A stretch of 64,000 nt of DNA from Cunninghamella blakesleeana (taxonomy: Eukaryota > Mucoromycota > Mucoromycetes > Mucorales > Cunninghamellaceae), in NCBI GenBank assembly GCA_017871115.1, contig JAFCIZ010000010.1, positions 399,001 through 463,000 on the forward strand, given 5' to 3'. Both the position numbers and the translations under genes were made by a program. The notes beneath the pieces were generated by a model, which ran no database searches, had not been told where the DNA came from, and was given only the letters and a program-made list of their open reading frames with translations. The first letter of the stretch is position 1; the number at the start of each line of letters is the position of its first letter. Positions 1 to 11,048 of the stretch are shown here, piece after piece.

Positions 1-1
1 T

Positions 2-121
2 CCTATTGCTTCACCTCATATTCATCATTTAACAAATCAAATTAATCATCTTGCATTTCAATCACCTTCTCCTCTTCAAAGCGAACTTCCTTCACCTACT
101 TGTACAGCTACATCTATTGAC

Positions 122-160
<39 letters not shown>

Positions 161-280
161 CAACAGCCACCACCATCACAACAATTTATATTTTCATTTG
201 ATGATCATATGTATCCTCATCCTTCATCATCATCATGGTCTAATCAAGAAGATTTAAATATGTTTCAATATTTAAACTAA
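2..280 (+). CDS. Polyglutamine-rich C-terminal tail of a protein cut by the window edge (possible transcription factor)
   Basis: An open frame runs from the first bases to a TAA at 278-280 with no start codon, so this is the 3' end of a gene beginning outside the window. The tail is low-complexity: a His/Pro/Ser-rich stretch, then about 15 Gln encoded by CAG followed by CAA repeats (about 121-165), then a Phe/Asp/His segment ending SNQEDLNMFQYLN. Such Gln-rich tails are common in fungal transcriptional regulators, but no diagnostic domain is visible, so the function is inference only. The Ser-run reading frame that overlaps it is only the CAG repeat read in another phase. The gene converges on the MADS-box gene downstream. 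Confidence 0.7.
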
Positions 281-414
281 AAGAAAAGCTTCATTAATCA
301 TCATCATTATCATTTCATTATTATGTACATTGTTTTTTTTATTTTTTTATTTTTATTAATAATATTTCCCTTTTTTTTTTTTTTTTTTCTATCATTCATT
401 AGTATAATAGTTTC

Positions 415-447
<33 letters not shown>

Positions 448-1743
448 TTATATAAGTATATTTTATTTTTATTTTTATTTTTAATATGTATTTTATTAAA
501 TAAATAATATATTATCATCATTATTATTACATAAAAAAAAAAGGCCAATCTGGATGATTCCTTTTTAAGTTATCAAAAGAAATAAAATTTTAGTTTTTTT
601 AATTCATTTCAAATATGTTTAGAATGCTGCATAATATTTTTTATCTCAAGATTTTATTTTTTTTCGGCACCAAAACAGAAATATCCGCCCACTTTTTTGT
701 TTTTGTTTTTTTTTGGGGGGGGGGGAGGACAAGTTTGAGTTTGAATCGGTTTACTTTTTTAAAGAGTTGTGATGAATTGAATTTCGTTATTATTATCCTT
801 AAAATATTAATTACATATATATATAAAATTCATTTATAAAAGTTTTTTTTATGACCTCGACCTTGATCTTTCGGCTTGAACCATCTGAATGATTTCAATG
901 CATAGAGAATTGCCATATTAAGTTAGACTCCTGTTTTCCATCTTTTTTCCAACTCTATAATAAAAATGAATATTTTAATAATGGGTATGAAAAAAAGGGA
1001 GAGAGAGAGAGCGAGTGAGAGAGGGGCGGGGAGAACAGGGGGAAAGAGAAAGGAAGGGGAGTAAAAAGGAAAATTAGAATTGCCATATTTTATATATGTA
1101 TATATATTTTTTTTTTCATTGTTATTTAGAATCGAGAAGACTATAGTTTTTTTATACTACATTCTCTATTTATTTATTCATTGTTTTTTATTATATTCAT
1201 TCCATACTTTCTAATCATCCAAGAAAACTTTAATCTCGTTTAATAGGAAAAGGCGGACTTTTTATTAACCTTTTTTTATTATTGAAGGCCACGTTTTTTT
1301 TTAACCTAAGCCTAATTTGGTTTAAACCGCTTTAACGGAATTGTATTGTATTTTTTTTGCTACGCATGTTATTTAAGGAGGTGACTTTTTTTTTTTTTTT
1401 TTTTTTTTTTTATAAAAGAAAATAAATAAAAACATTCAACATTGACAAAAAAAAACTTTAAAGAGAGAGAGAGAAAAAAAAAAAAAAGAGAGAAAGTGAG
1501 AAAGAGAGTGAGAGAGTGAGAGAGACACTATGAATAGAAACAATATGTCAAAAATTAATTCATTGTTTAAAAAAAAAAAAAATTGTGTTCAAACTTTCTT
1601 TTTTTCAAAAAAAGAAAATGATAAGAATGTTATTTTTATTATTTTTAATATTATTATAACTATGATTATTGCAATAAAAGGAAAAAAAAAAAAGAAAAGA
1701 GAAAAAAAGCAAATGTAAGGGAAAGGAAAGGGAAAGAAAATGA
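281..1743. other. Convergent intergenic region, low complexity
   Basis: No credible gene is seen between the polyQ gene (+) and the MADS-box gene (-). It holds an AT dinucleotide run at 415-438, a run of at least ten G near 715-725, purine-rich GA blocks at about 995-1065 and 1455-1525, and a 26-base T run at 1386-1411. Short Lys/Phe-rich open frames here are compositional. Confidence 0.7.
1386..1411. repeat. Poly-T run, 26 bases
   Basis: An uninterrupted homopolymer of 26 T in the convergent intergenic region. Its length may be inexact because such runs are prone to sequencing error. Confidence 0.85.
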
Positions 1744-3136
1744 TCAAGTTGCAGAAAAGCGTTGTTTTTTAGTTAAGGTTGAATCATAAGTAGGAAATTC
1801 ATGTTTTATATTGTCTACATAAGGATGATGATGATGGTGAGGGGGAGGAGGACGATTCATGGATGGATGAGTATTGGGAGGCCATTGGAAAGCATGCTGT
1901 TGTTGTTGTTGTTGATTAGGATGATGATGATGTGATGGAGGTAGAGGTATAGAAGTAGGAGGCAGTTGATGAGAGGTTGAATTGGAAGTTTGTTGCTGTT
2001 GATTCATAGTTAAAGGACTTGGTAGTTCAGGCTGATCATAAAAGGAATTATAATATACCCAAGGGCTGGGTAATGGAGGGGGAGTCATTTGTGATGGGAC
2101 GGTAGTAGTTATATTTGAAGTAGTAGCAGAGGTTGATATAATATGAGGAGGGGGATGAGAAGGATTATTGTTATTATTATTAGTTATAAAAGAAGAAGAT
2201 GGTAAAGGTGGCATAGATGAAGATGAGGATGTAGATGGCAGGTGAGCATACGATGGATAAGGAGATCCGTCAGGTGGCATAATGGTAGAATTAGATGATG
2301 AAATGGATGATATAGATGCTTGTTGTTGATGATGTGTTTTATTATGATGATGATGTTGTAATGAAGGTGGAGGGGGAGGTTGTAGTGTTTGTTGTTGAGA
2401 TAAAGAATTTGTTTCCAAGAATTGATTAGTTCTCTATATGTATAAAATAAAATGTTATTTAATTAAATTTAATCATTCCATTCTATTCTTATTCTTAGTC
2501 TTACCTGCTGAGAAGGGGGTGCAGTGGAAAGTGTTTGAGGATGGAAAGAAGAATGATTATCGTCATCATCATCATCATCTTCTTCATCTTCTATGCCATC
2601 TATATCATTGGTTTTATCTTTGCTAGATCTATCTGAATTAAACTATAAAAAAAAAAACAAAAGAATTAGAATGGTTTCTTACTCATCATGATTACGTTTA
2701 AATATACTTACATCATTGTTAGATTTGCTTTCATAAGGATCCCCATGCTAAATAAAATAATAAAAAATCAACATTAGTACATTATAATCCCAACCCATCT
2801 ATTCTCTCTCTTTTTTTTTTTTTTATTATTACCTCTGTATATTTCATCAAGATATGATCCATATCAGAGCTTGCGTACTGAACTAATTTCCCTTTGGGAT
2901 TAAAGATAATTAAAGCCACTTCACAATTACATAATACTGATAATTCATATGCTTTTTTCATTAAACCATGTTTTCTTTTTAAAAAGGTAACCTAGTTTTT
3001 TTTAAAGAGAAAAAAAGGACTATTAATACTTTTTTTAAAAAAAATCTGATAAAGAATCATGATGATTTCTATATTTACGTACTTGTCTATTTCTATTATC
3101 TACAATAGGTTGAATTTTAATTTTCTTTCTTCCCAT
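1744..3136 (-). CDS. MEF2-type (RLM1/SMP1-like) MADS-box transcription factor
   Basis: Sequence-specific nuclear DNA-binding regulator. Five exons join in frame: 3136-3083, 2991-2833, 2747-2712, 2642-2505, 2433-1744 (358 residues). Exon 1 encodes the N-terminus [18 protein letters not shown] and exon 2 continues the MADS box with [19 protein letters not shown] and a segment matching the MEF2 signature YASSDMD...LMKYTE, so residues 1-71 are diagnostic of the MEF2 class. Exon 3 gives the start of the MEF2 extension ([10 protein letters not shown]). Exon 4 has an acidic run ([11 protein letters not shown]). The last 230 codons are Gln/Pro/Ser/His-rich low complexity, typical of an activation region. 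In yeasts MEF2-type factors (Rlm1) act below the cell-integrity MAPK; that role is only family inference here. The start is fixed by the invariant MGRKKI. Confidence 0.93.
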
Positions 3137-3295
3137 GATATATATATTTATATATGTTTATTTATGTATGTGTGTATGTGTATATTTTTATATATTAATA
3201 TATATTTATATATATATATATTTATAAAAAAAAGTATATAAAAAAAGGTATAGTTATATATAAAAAAAGAAAGAGAAAAAAAAAAAAAAAAAAAA

Positions 3296-3304
<9 letters not shown>

Positions 3305-3328
<24 letters not shown>
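3305..3328. repeat. GA dinucleotide microsatellite
   Basis: About twelve GA units directly upstream of the MADS-box start codon region, embedded in longer purine-rich sequence. In the transcribed (-) direction this is a C/T-rich leader, common near fungal transcription starts. Confidence 0.8.
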
Positions 3329-3892
3329 AAAACCTTTTTTTTTTTTTTTTGAAAAGGTAAAAAAAAATCTATTTATATCTTTTTTTAAAGATAAAATATC
3401 GGGTGATGAAAAAGACATATTACATATTCAATTGCTCATTGAAACTCTGGTATGACAAAAAGATCGAAACTCAGTTTGGTTCCAGAACAACCATAATAAT
3501 AATAATAATAATGATCCTGATTAAAATCCTACCTTACCCTCAACTGTTTATATGAGATGATTTTGCTGTCATTCTTTTTTACTCGACTCAATTCTCCTTT
3601 CTCTTTCTCTCTCTCTCTTTTTTCTTTCTTTCTTTCTTTTTCTCCCCCTTTCCCTTACTTTCTTTTTTTCTTATCCCCCCCCTCTTTTTTTTTTTGATTG
3701 TTATTTTCAAAAAGGTTCTCTCTCACTCTCTCTTTCCCCTCCCCTCTCAGGGATATTTTCATATTCTTTTTATCAGCTTTTTTTTTTTTAAAAAGATAAC
3801 TTTATTAAAACAAGTGAGAGAGTGATTGAGATTGAGAGAGAAAGAGAGTGAGTGAAGGGTTAAAAGTGTGTGAATGCCAAGGAAAATAGAGA

Positions 3893-3895
<3 letters not shown>

Positions 3896-3926
<31 letters not shown>
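3896..3926. repeat. Poly-T run, 31 bases
   Basis: The longest homopolymer noticed in the window, upstream of the MADS-box gene. Confidence 0.85.
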
Positions 3927-3929
<3 letters not shown>

Positions 3930-4746
3930 CGGGACTAGTTAATAAGTTTAACTCATTTTGACCCAAAAAATCTTCATCGGTTAATTCGGATTCTTTATTA
4001 TAAAAAGTCCAATATCATTTATCCTTAAAATAAAAAAGGGGAAAACATACATTTCCATTCATTTTATTTTATTTTATATTTATATAAAAAAAAAACATGT
4101 TGACTGGTAAAAAATAGGATGGTCATACCATTTTTGGTTCCACTTGATAATAAACAATAATAAGATCATATATATATATATATATACTTAAAAATATCAT
4201 TAATTAAAAAATAATAATTATTAAATCAATTTTTCATTTTAATATCATTATCAATATATGTATATATATATATATATATATTTAATAAAACTACAATATC
4301 ATCCATGTTCATCTTATTCAATGGAATTAAACGTAAAGTTGTCAAATATATATATATATATATATATACTTATATACATGTATTATTATCAAATTGATAA
4401 AGTTGTCAAAAAAATCTTTTACATACATACATACATATATGTATAAAAAAAAGACTAATTAAAAATCAGGGTCTTCTATTTTTATAATTAAAAAAATCAA
4501 GGTGACACTACATGATTTTTTTCTTCTTTTATCCAAAGAAACTTGAACGGACTTGCTGGGTTTAAAAGCCCACACTTCTTTATAATTACGGATAAATGTT
4601 AATGAGAGAAAAAGTGAGAAAGAGACACTTTTTAAAAAGAGTAATTTCTTTTATTTTGGATAACAAGTATTATTCCCATGGACAGTAAAAAGAAAAAAAA
4701 AAATAAAGAAAAATTCATTTTGCTTTCAATTTATAACCTTGTTTGC

Positions 4747-4783
<37 letters not shown>

Positions 4784-6980
4784 GGGGAGAGGAATAGATT
4801 AGATCAAATGTCTCACTCTTTATTCTTTTGTTTTTTACTAGTCTTGTGATAAATTCCATCAACTATTTTATCTTTACTCTTTTCTCTTGTCATCTCCCTA
4901 AATAAACTTATACTCGTCCATTTATTCTTTCAATCATAATATGCACTGAAATGTGACAATGCTATTTATCTCAAGTCTAAAATGACAATGAAAAATAAAA
5001 TGAGACACGTGTTGATGCTTTTGATACAGGTCGCTTTTTTTTTTTATAAAAAAGAGAGTATACGTGTTTCCTTACCCATTAGGATATTGGTCTCTATCAT
5101 GTTTATTTCCAAGAATAAAAAGAAACTAGTACTTGATGCGTAATAAAGATGCTATAGCATTCTATTATCAATATATATATATACATATACATGTACATAT
5201 ATATATATATCAGCCCCATGCCATCTTTTTTCTTTTTTTTATTGAAAAGTTTGGTCCTTGCTTTGCTATTGTAGGTTTCTTTTAATGGCCTTGTTTTTAT
5301 TTCGTCTATTTTATTATAATAGATCTTGTGTAAGATGGATTATTTTCCTAGAGTGATACTATTTTATCAGTTGATGAGAATTTTTTTTTTATTTTAATAA
5401 ATATTCATAATTGTTTCCCATAAATATGTCGCCAACATATATATCGTTATCACAAACACTTTATTTGTTCTTTTATCACAAGGAAACAAATGTTGATAAA
5501 GAGATACAAAAAAATTTAAAGTTAATGCAAAAAAAAAAAGAAAAGAAAAAAAGAAAAAGGGTTATTCATCAAAATTATTGTTTTATCTACAACTTACTGC
5601 CATTGCATTTTTATTATTGTTATAAATCTAAAACTATTTATATAAATTCCATTTGATTCTTGAAACATCTATCAAGTAGAGAACCAAAAAATATGAGGAT
5701 TACAAATACACTTTGTTTGGTTCCTTTTTCTATTTGTTGTACAATTTAAAGTTTCTTTGTTGGTGGAATCTTTTTTATTTGATTTGTTGGGGCTATTCTT
5801 TGACCTTTTTTTTTTTTTATTATTATTTTTGTTTGATATCTAGCAGGGCATTCCTATGGAAATAATGATGAAATATGTACACACACATATATCTACCTGT
5901 CTATCTATACATAGGTGAGTGGGATGGTTGTTATGGTGTTTCTCTTTTTTAAAATGGCAAACCTTCTTTTCATTATTTGTCAATTGATGAAACTTTTTTC
6001 CTTCGCTAGGCTTTTTTTCATCAAAACTGGAAAAACCATCTTAAAAATTATCTCTGCCTTTTTTATTTATTTATACATTCATATAGTCGTGTTTGTTTAG
6101 AGCTTAAAACCGAGGGCAAGGGTTTAGTTTTTATTTTAATAGATGGCAGCTGTTGAAACCTTTTTAAATCCCGCATCGTTAAACCAATATAAATCTACAA
6201 CATATACAAACTCTTTTTTCCTAGTCTTATTATTTTTTCCTTGGTCCTTTTTTTTTTTTTACCAGTTAGTTCATAAGCTATAGTATTTAGAAAAAAAAAG
6301 ATCGGCTATTAAAGATGCTAATCATGCTCTATAGATGATAGGTTTGTTTTAAAAAAAATCAAGTCTGATTTTGGAAATTGAGAATGTACCCCCTTTTCAT
6401 GAACCAACGTTTGAAACCAAACAAAAAAAAAAAGATTGATCTGTCAAGTTAAAATATGAATACTATCCTTTATATAATTTATATATATATATATTGATGT
6501 ATACATATATAGACATGGGGTCGAAAAAAATTTTTTTTTTAATTAAAACAAGAAAGTTGTCAAATCAGACTCTTTTATTTTAAAATTCAATAAAAAAAAA
6601 AATAAAGGTTCGTTTCCATTTCAAAGTGTGAAACCTTTTTTTATAAAATTTTTTTTTATTTTAATGGAAAAAAAGGTTAAAGGGGAAGGGAAAATGAACT
6701 GATTATTATGCATGCTTATTAAATAAAAATGTACTATATTTTTTAAAATGGTAATTTAAAATGTCCATCAAATAAAACAATCTAGACTCAAAAATTTTTT
6801 TTAAAAAAGGACTTTTTTTTTCAAAATGACTTTTTTTTTATTTAATAAAAATGGTATAATTAACTGGTTTTAATAAAAAAAAAGCAAAAAATATTAATAG
6901 TAATAAAAATAAAAATGATAAATATAGTACAAATATAAAAATAAATTAAGCTTTTTTTTTTTTTGGTTGAAAAAAAATGA

Positions 6981-8672
6981 TTAAAACATGCAATAATGAG
7001 TGATATAACATAAAGCAAGAACTATACAAGAATAAGATAAAGGAGAAGAAAAGATGGATTTTGTTTTGGTAGGTATTAATGAAGAAGAAGATGAAGAGGT
7101 TGTTGTTGTTGTTGATTTATTATTATTGTTCTGGGAAGAAGGAGCCCAGCCATAGGCACTTTCTACAGCTTTTTTCCATCCTTCAAACATTTGGTTTCGT
7201 TTTTCCATAGAAATTTTGGGTTCGAAAATAGTTCTGCCTTGATTATTTACATTTTTCAAATCATCCAAAGATTTCCAAACACCTACACCTAACCCAGCAG
7301 CAATGGCTGCACCTAAAGCAGTAGATTCGCGCATTAAAGGACGGTCTACTTCGATACCAAGTACATCGGCTTGAATTTGCATACAGACATCAGAATTGGA
7401 CATGCCACCATCGACTTTTAAACTACGTAAAGGCTTTCCACTATCTTTATTCATAGCATCTAAAATGGCTCTGGACTGATAACAAGAGGCTTCCAAGGTA
7501 GCTCGACACAAATGTTCTAATCGAGTAAATTGTGTTAAGCCACAGATGGTGCCTCTTGCATCTTCACGCCAATAGGGGGCAAATAGCCCATTGAATGCTG
7601 TGACAAAATAAGTGCCCGCTGTGTCTTCCACTTGGCCTGCTAATTCATTTACTTGTTGGGCGTTTTTGATCACCTTTAAATTATCCCTTAGCCAATTGAT
7701 CGAGCTACCTGCTACTGCCACACTTCCTTCTAAAGCATAGCAAGGTTTATTTTGTTTTCCAAATTGGTACGCCACCGTAGAGAGTAGTCCATTTTTGGAT
7801 ATCACCCTTTGTTCTCCGGTGTTGAATAACATGAAACATCCGGTTCCATAGGTATTTTTAGCTTCTCCTTCTTGGAAACATTTTTGTCCTACCAAGGCTG
7901 CTTGTTGATCCCCTAAACATCCGGCTAAAGGAATCCCTTTATAAACGCCATCAGACACATGGCCGTAAAGATCGGAGGATGGCTGGATTTTGGGTAAATG
8001 CAACTTGGTAGCGTCGAAACCGAAGAATTGTAAGGCTTCTTGGCTCCATTGTAAAGTGTGAATGTCCATCAACATGGTGCGGCTAGCATTTGTTACGTCT
8101 GTCATCAAAATGCCTCCATTTTCTGCTCCACCGGTTAAATTATAGATTAACCAAGTGTCAATAGTACCAAAACATAAACGTTCTTGATCATAGGCTTCTT
8201 TTACCACTGGGACATTATCTAATAACCAGCGTAATTTTACTGCTGTGAAGTATGTGGTTAAAGGTAATCCACAGATGGGTTCCATGACGTGGGGGTCGTT
8301 GTTGTGTTGCTTTAATAATTGTTGTACAGTGCTTGAGGTTCTAGCATCGTTCCATAAAATACAGGGTGATAGAGGCTGTCCAGTAACGCGATCCCATGTT
8401 ACGATACTTTCTCTTTGATTAGTGATCCCTATGGACTGAATTTCTTGAACCGTATGGGGTACTGTTGAGTTTTCTAATTTATAAGCTGCATGTTGCATAC
8501 ACACCTTAACAGAGTCCAAGATTTCATAAGGATCATGTTCCATCCATCCAGGTTGAGGAGAGTGGTAGATTAATTCCATTTGGTGAAGTGTGATTAATCG
8601 TCCTTGATCATCAAAAATTACAAACCGTGATGATGTTGTCCCTTGATCAATAGCTCCAATTAATCTTGTCAT
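6981..8672 (-). CDS. GUT1: Glycerol kinase with hydrophobic C-terminal tail
   Basis: Phosphorylates glycerol to glycerol-3-phosphate with ATP (FGGY carbohydrate kinase family). A single exon of 563 codons starts at ATG 8672 with MTRLIGAIDQGTTSSRFVIF, the phosphate-binding N-terminus of the family. Other family hallmarks are the GITNQRE segment, WNDAR, the GCLGDQQAALVGQ segment, TYGTGCFML, and DGGMSNSD with REST.ALGAA near the C-terminus. The conserved core ends near residue 510, as in about 500-residue relatives. It is followed by a Ser/Thr/Asn-rich linker and a hydrophobic segment (SPLSYSCIVLALCYITHYCMF region) at the extreme C-terminus. That layout suggests a tail anchor, as in membrane-bound mammalian glycerol kinase isoforms on the outer mitochondrial membrane; the location here is inference. 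No intron is needed. Confidence 0.95.
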   Translation of the reverse strand: MTRLIGAIDQGTTSSRFVIFDDQGRLITLHQMELIYHSPQPGWMEHDPYEILDSVKVCMQHAAYKLENSTVPHTVQEIQSIGITNQRESIVTWDRVTGQPLSPCILWNDARTSSTVQQLLKQHNNDPHVMEPICGLPLTTYFTAVKLRWLLDNVPVVKEAYDQERLCFGTIDTWLIYNLTGGAENGGILMTDVTNASRTMLMDIHTLQWSQEALQFFGFDATKLHLPKIQPSSDLYGHVSDGVYKGIPLAGCLGDQQAALVGQKCFQEGEAKNTYGTGCFMLFNTGEQRVISKNGLLSTVAYQFGKQNKPCYALEGSVAVAGSSINWLRDNLKVIKNAQQVNELAGQVEDTAGTYFVTAFNGLFAPYWREDARGTICGLTQFTRLEHLCRATLEASCYQSRAILDAMNKDSGKPLRSLKVDGGMSNSDVCMQIQADVLGIEVDRPLMRESTALGAAIAAGLGVGVWKSLDDLKNVNNQGRTIFEPKISMEKRNQMFEGWKKAVESAYGWAPSSQNNNNKSTTTTTSSSSSSLIPTKTKSIFSSPLSYSCIVLALCYITHYCMF

Positions 8673-9390
8673 GTTAATAAGTAAATCGTCTTTTTATTAA
8701 TGGATATAATTATTGATGATATTGTTGTTGTTGCTAAATAGTAGTGCTATTAAGAATAGACGTGGTTGTTACAAAATAAAAAGTAATAAATATAATAATA
8801 TAGTATCAAAATGAAAAAAATGAAAAAAAAAAGTAAAAGAAAAAGGAAGAAAAAGGAAAGGAATTTTTTTTTTATAACAATTTTTTTCCCACTTTCTCCA
8901 CGGAAAGCTGAAATTTTAAAAACAGATTTTCTTCCATTTATTTCATTGGTGCAATTGAATTTTTTGTAACCAAGACTAAACACTTTTATAGTAATTTTAT
9001 TCGCAAAATAAAAATAAAGATGATCAAAGTTTTATATATTTATATATAAAAAAGTTTCTTTCTATGAATCTTATATATGTAAGATTATTTTTATTATATA
9101 TAAAGTTACATATTTATTTTCTACCCTTTTTTTTTTTATGATTTTATAGTTTTTCAGAATTTATTTTTTTTTTCATTTTTTAAAAACATGTGATCCATTT
9201 TTCTTTTCTTTCCTTTTATTTTATATTTTACATATTGTCTTGCATAATCCATATTATACCAATCGGACTTTTTAAAAATTCATTTTATTTATTTTCACAA
9301 GCTAAATTAGAAAAGGTTTATGCGAAAATAGTTTAGATCCTTTTTTTTTTGGATCTTTTTTTTTCCATTCTTTTTTTTTTAATATATAAA
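8673..9390. other. Intergenic region between glycerol kinase and the zinc transporter
   Basis: Promoter side of the glycerol kinase gene and 3' side of the transporter gene, both on the minus strand. AT-rich, with no motif beyond poly-T tracts. An open frame of 77 codons at 8750-8983 is Phe/Leu/Tyr-rich low complexity and is not considered a gene. Confidence 0.6.
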
Positions 9391-9516
9391 CTAAAATTGA
9401 CAAGTTGGTTTTTTTTCAATTTGTATGGTTGTATGAAGTATTTGATAATGATGCAATAGAAAGTTTTGGATTTTTAATAATAGTTCATGATCATTTTCTT
9501 CTTCGGTTTTACTCGT

Positions 9517-9547
<31 letters not shown>

Positions 9548-11048
9548 AAAGAGGACTTTTTAGGTGAAGGAATACCATTTATAGTAAGGGAAGTGGAAGA
9601 TGAAGAAGGAGAAGGAGGTGAAGTTGTGGATGATGATAACGTGACTAAATGACAAGTGAAAGCTAATTTACCTGGAGATAGAGTCCAAACATGCATATCA
9701 TGAATAGATTGAATTGAGGATTTAAAATGAAATAATAAGTCAGATTCAATATCATCCAAATCAATATGATATGGTACTCCTTCCATTAAAATGGTAAAGG
9801 AATCTTTCATTAAATGATAGGTTGTATACATGACAATCATGGAAAAAAAGAATGTACATAAAGGATCGACAAAACCGTAGTCTGGATTGATCCATAATAT
9901 AATAGAGGAGATCAAAACACCAAGAGAGGCTAATAAATCACCCAATACATGAAGTGCCGCCGCTTGTAAATTAATATTTTTCATTGACTATTTATGGGAA
10001 AAATAAAGATAAAATAAATAAATAAAAATAAGCCAAGTCTATATATATATATATATATATATAGATTCTTTTTTTATATACCTTTTTAGATGAATGATGT
10101 TCATTTATTCCATTTTCTTCTTCTTCATCGGTATGATCATGATCATGGTGATGATGATGTCCTCCCAAAACATAAGCCAATCTATAATTTAATAAATAAA
10201 TAATTTATAGATGAAATTAAACAAGATATTCTATTCTTTTTATTCCTATTGTTTTTACATGATATTGATCAAAACACCAATGGTAGCCGTAATGCACATC
10301 TATATTATAAAAAAAAAAAAAAGAATAAATATGTATATACTTGTATATAGAAAAGACCCTTTTTTTTTTTTTTTTTAGTTACCACTTTAGCATCTATTTT
10401 TTGGGGGTGGGAAATACGATGAAAAGCCTCAGTTACCAAGAAACCGGTTAAAACCCAAATAGTCAATACAGAAATAATAGCCGCTATGACTTCGGCTCTA
10501 TGAAACCCATAAGAATGTCCTTGGAAAAATAAATAAAATACAAATATAAATAAATAATAATTCATATAAATATTTAATATATATAAAAAGGATAAAATGA
10601 GTTGGAGAGAGAGGGGAGATTCGGTTTAAAAAAGATTATTGTGTTTCATCATCATTTTTTAAATATATGTATTTTAAAATTACTTTTAGTTGGTGGCTTT
10701 TCAGCAAGATAAATGACAACTATAGCAACGAGAAAACTAGCCACGTCCGATAATAAATGAAAACCATCACTAAGTAAGGCTAATGGAAATGAAAAGCAAG
10801 AAAAAGTCAATAAATTAATTCTTTTTCTTTCGATTTTTATTATTTTTGTTACCAAGGGAATTGGCCAAGTAACCAGCAGTAACTTCGGTTATAAAAAATA
10901 AAAATGCAAGTGTACAAGCAAAAATTAATTTTTTTTTGGTTCTTGATGTTTCTTTTTGGTTATTTTGTAATAAATGCATATGTGAACATATAGATGTGGA
11001 GGAGAGTGATTTATTTGCAAGTAAAGGGGAATTTTCGTTCATCATCAT
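9391..11048 (-). CDS. CDF family zinc transporter (ZRC1/COT1-like, SLC30-like)
   Basis: Proton-coupled Zn2+ exporter moving zinc from cytosol into vacuole or secretory lumen. Six exons: 11048-10853, 10779-10684, 10519-10383, 10299-10259, 10181-10082, 9987-9391, giving 388 residues. Two HxxxD zinc-site motifs are visible: FHLLSD in TM2 and LHVLGD in TM5, the pattern of zinc-selective CDFs. Other family marks are YGFHRAEV in the TM2-3 loop and LMEGVP with the HDMHVWTLSPG segment in the C-terminal cytoplasmic domain. The TM4-5 loop carries a short His/Asp cluster (HHHHHDHDHTDEEEEN), a probable metal sensor or relay. A Ser-rich insertion interrupts the C-terminal domain. Compartment cannot be read from sequence. 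It is divergent from PMT2. The CDF call is firm; exon edges follow GT-AG and frame. Confidence 0.93.

Larger units (their letters stand above)
3137..6980. other. 3.8 kb gene-free upstream/intergenic region
   Basis: I see no credible gene. The region contains the presumed 5' leader and promoter of the MADS-box gene, with a GA microsatellite (3305-3328), C/T-rich blocks at about 3590-3750, a 31-base T run (3896-3926), and AT runs near 4260-4285, 4345-4370 and 4750-4780. No tRNA-like A/B boxes were found by eye. The open frames of about 60-80 codons are AT-rich and lack codon structure or recognisable motifs. The length is notable beside the 300-900 bp gaps elsewhere and could hold an unseen non-coding RNA. 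Confidence 0.6.

Noticed and set aside
51..257. Ser-run frame of 68 codons
   Set aside because: It is the polyglutamine CAG repeat of the real gene read in another phase and has no start context.
1530..1718. 62-codon Lys/Asn/Ile frame
   Set aside because: Low-complexity AT/purine-rich sequence with no motif, in a convergent 3' region.
8750..8983. 77-codon Phe/Leu-rich minus frame
   Set aside because: Composition matches T-rich intergenic sequence and no homologue is recognised.
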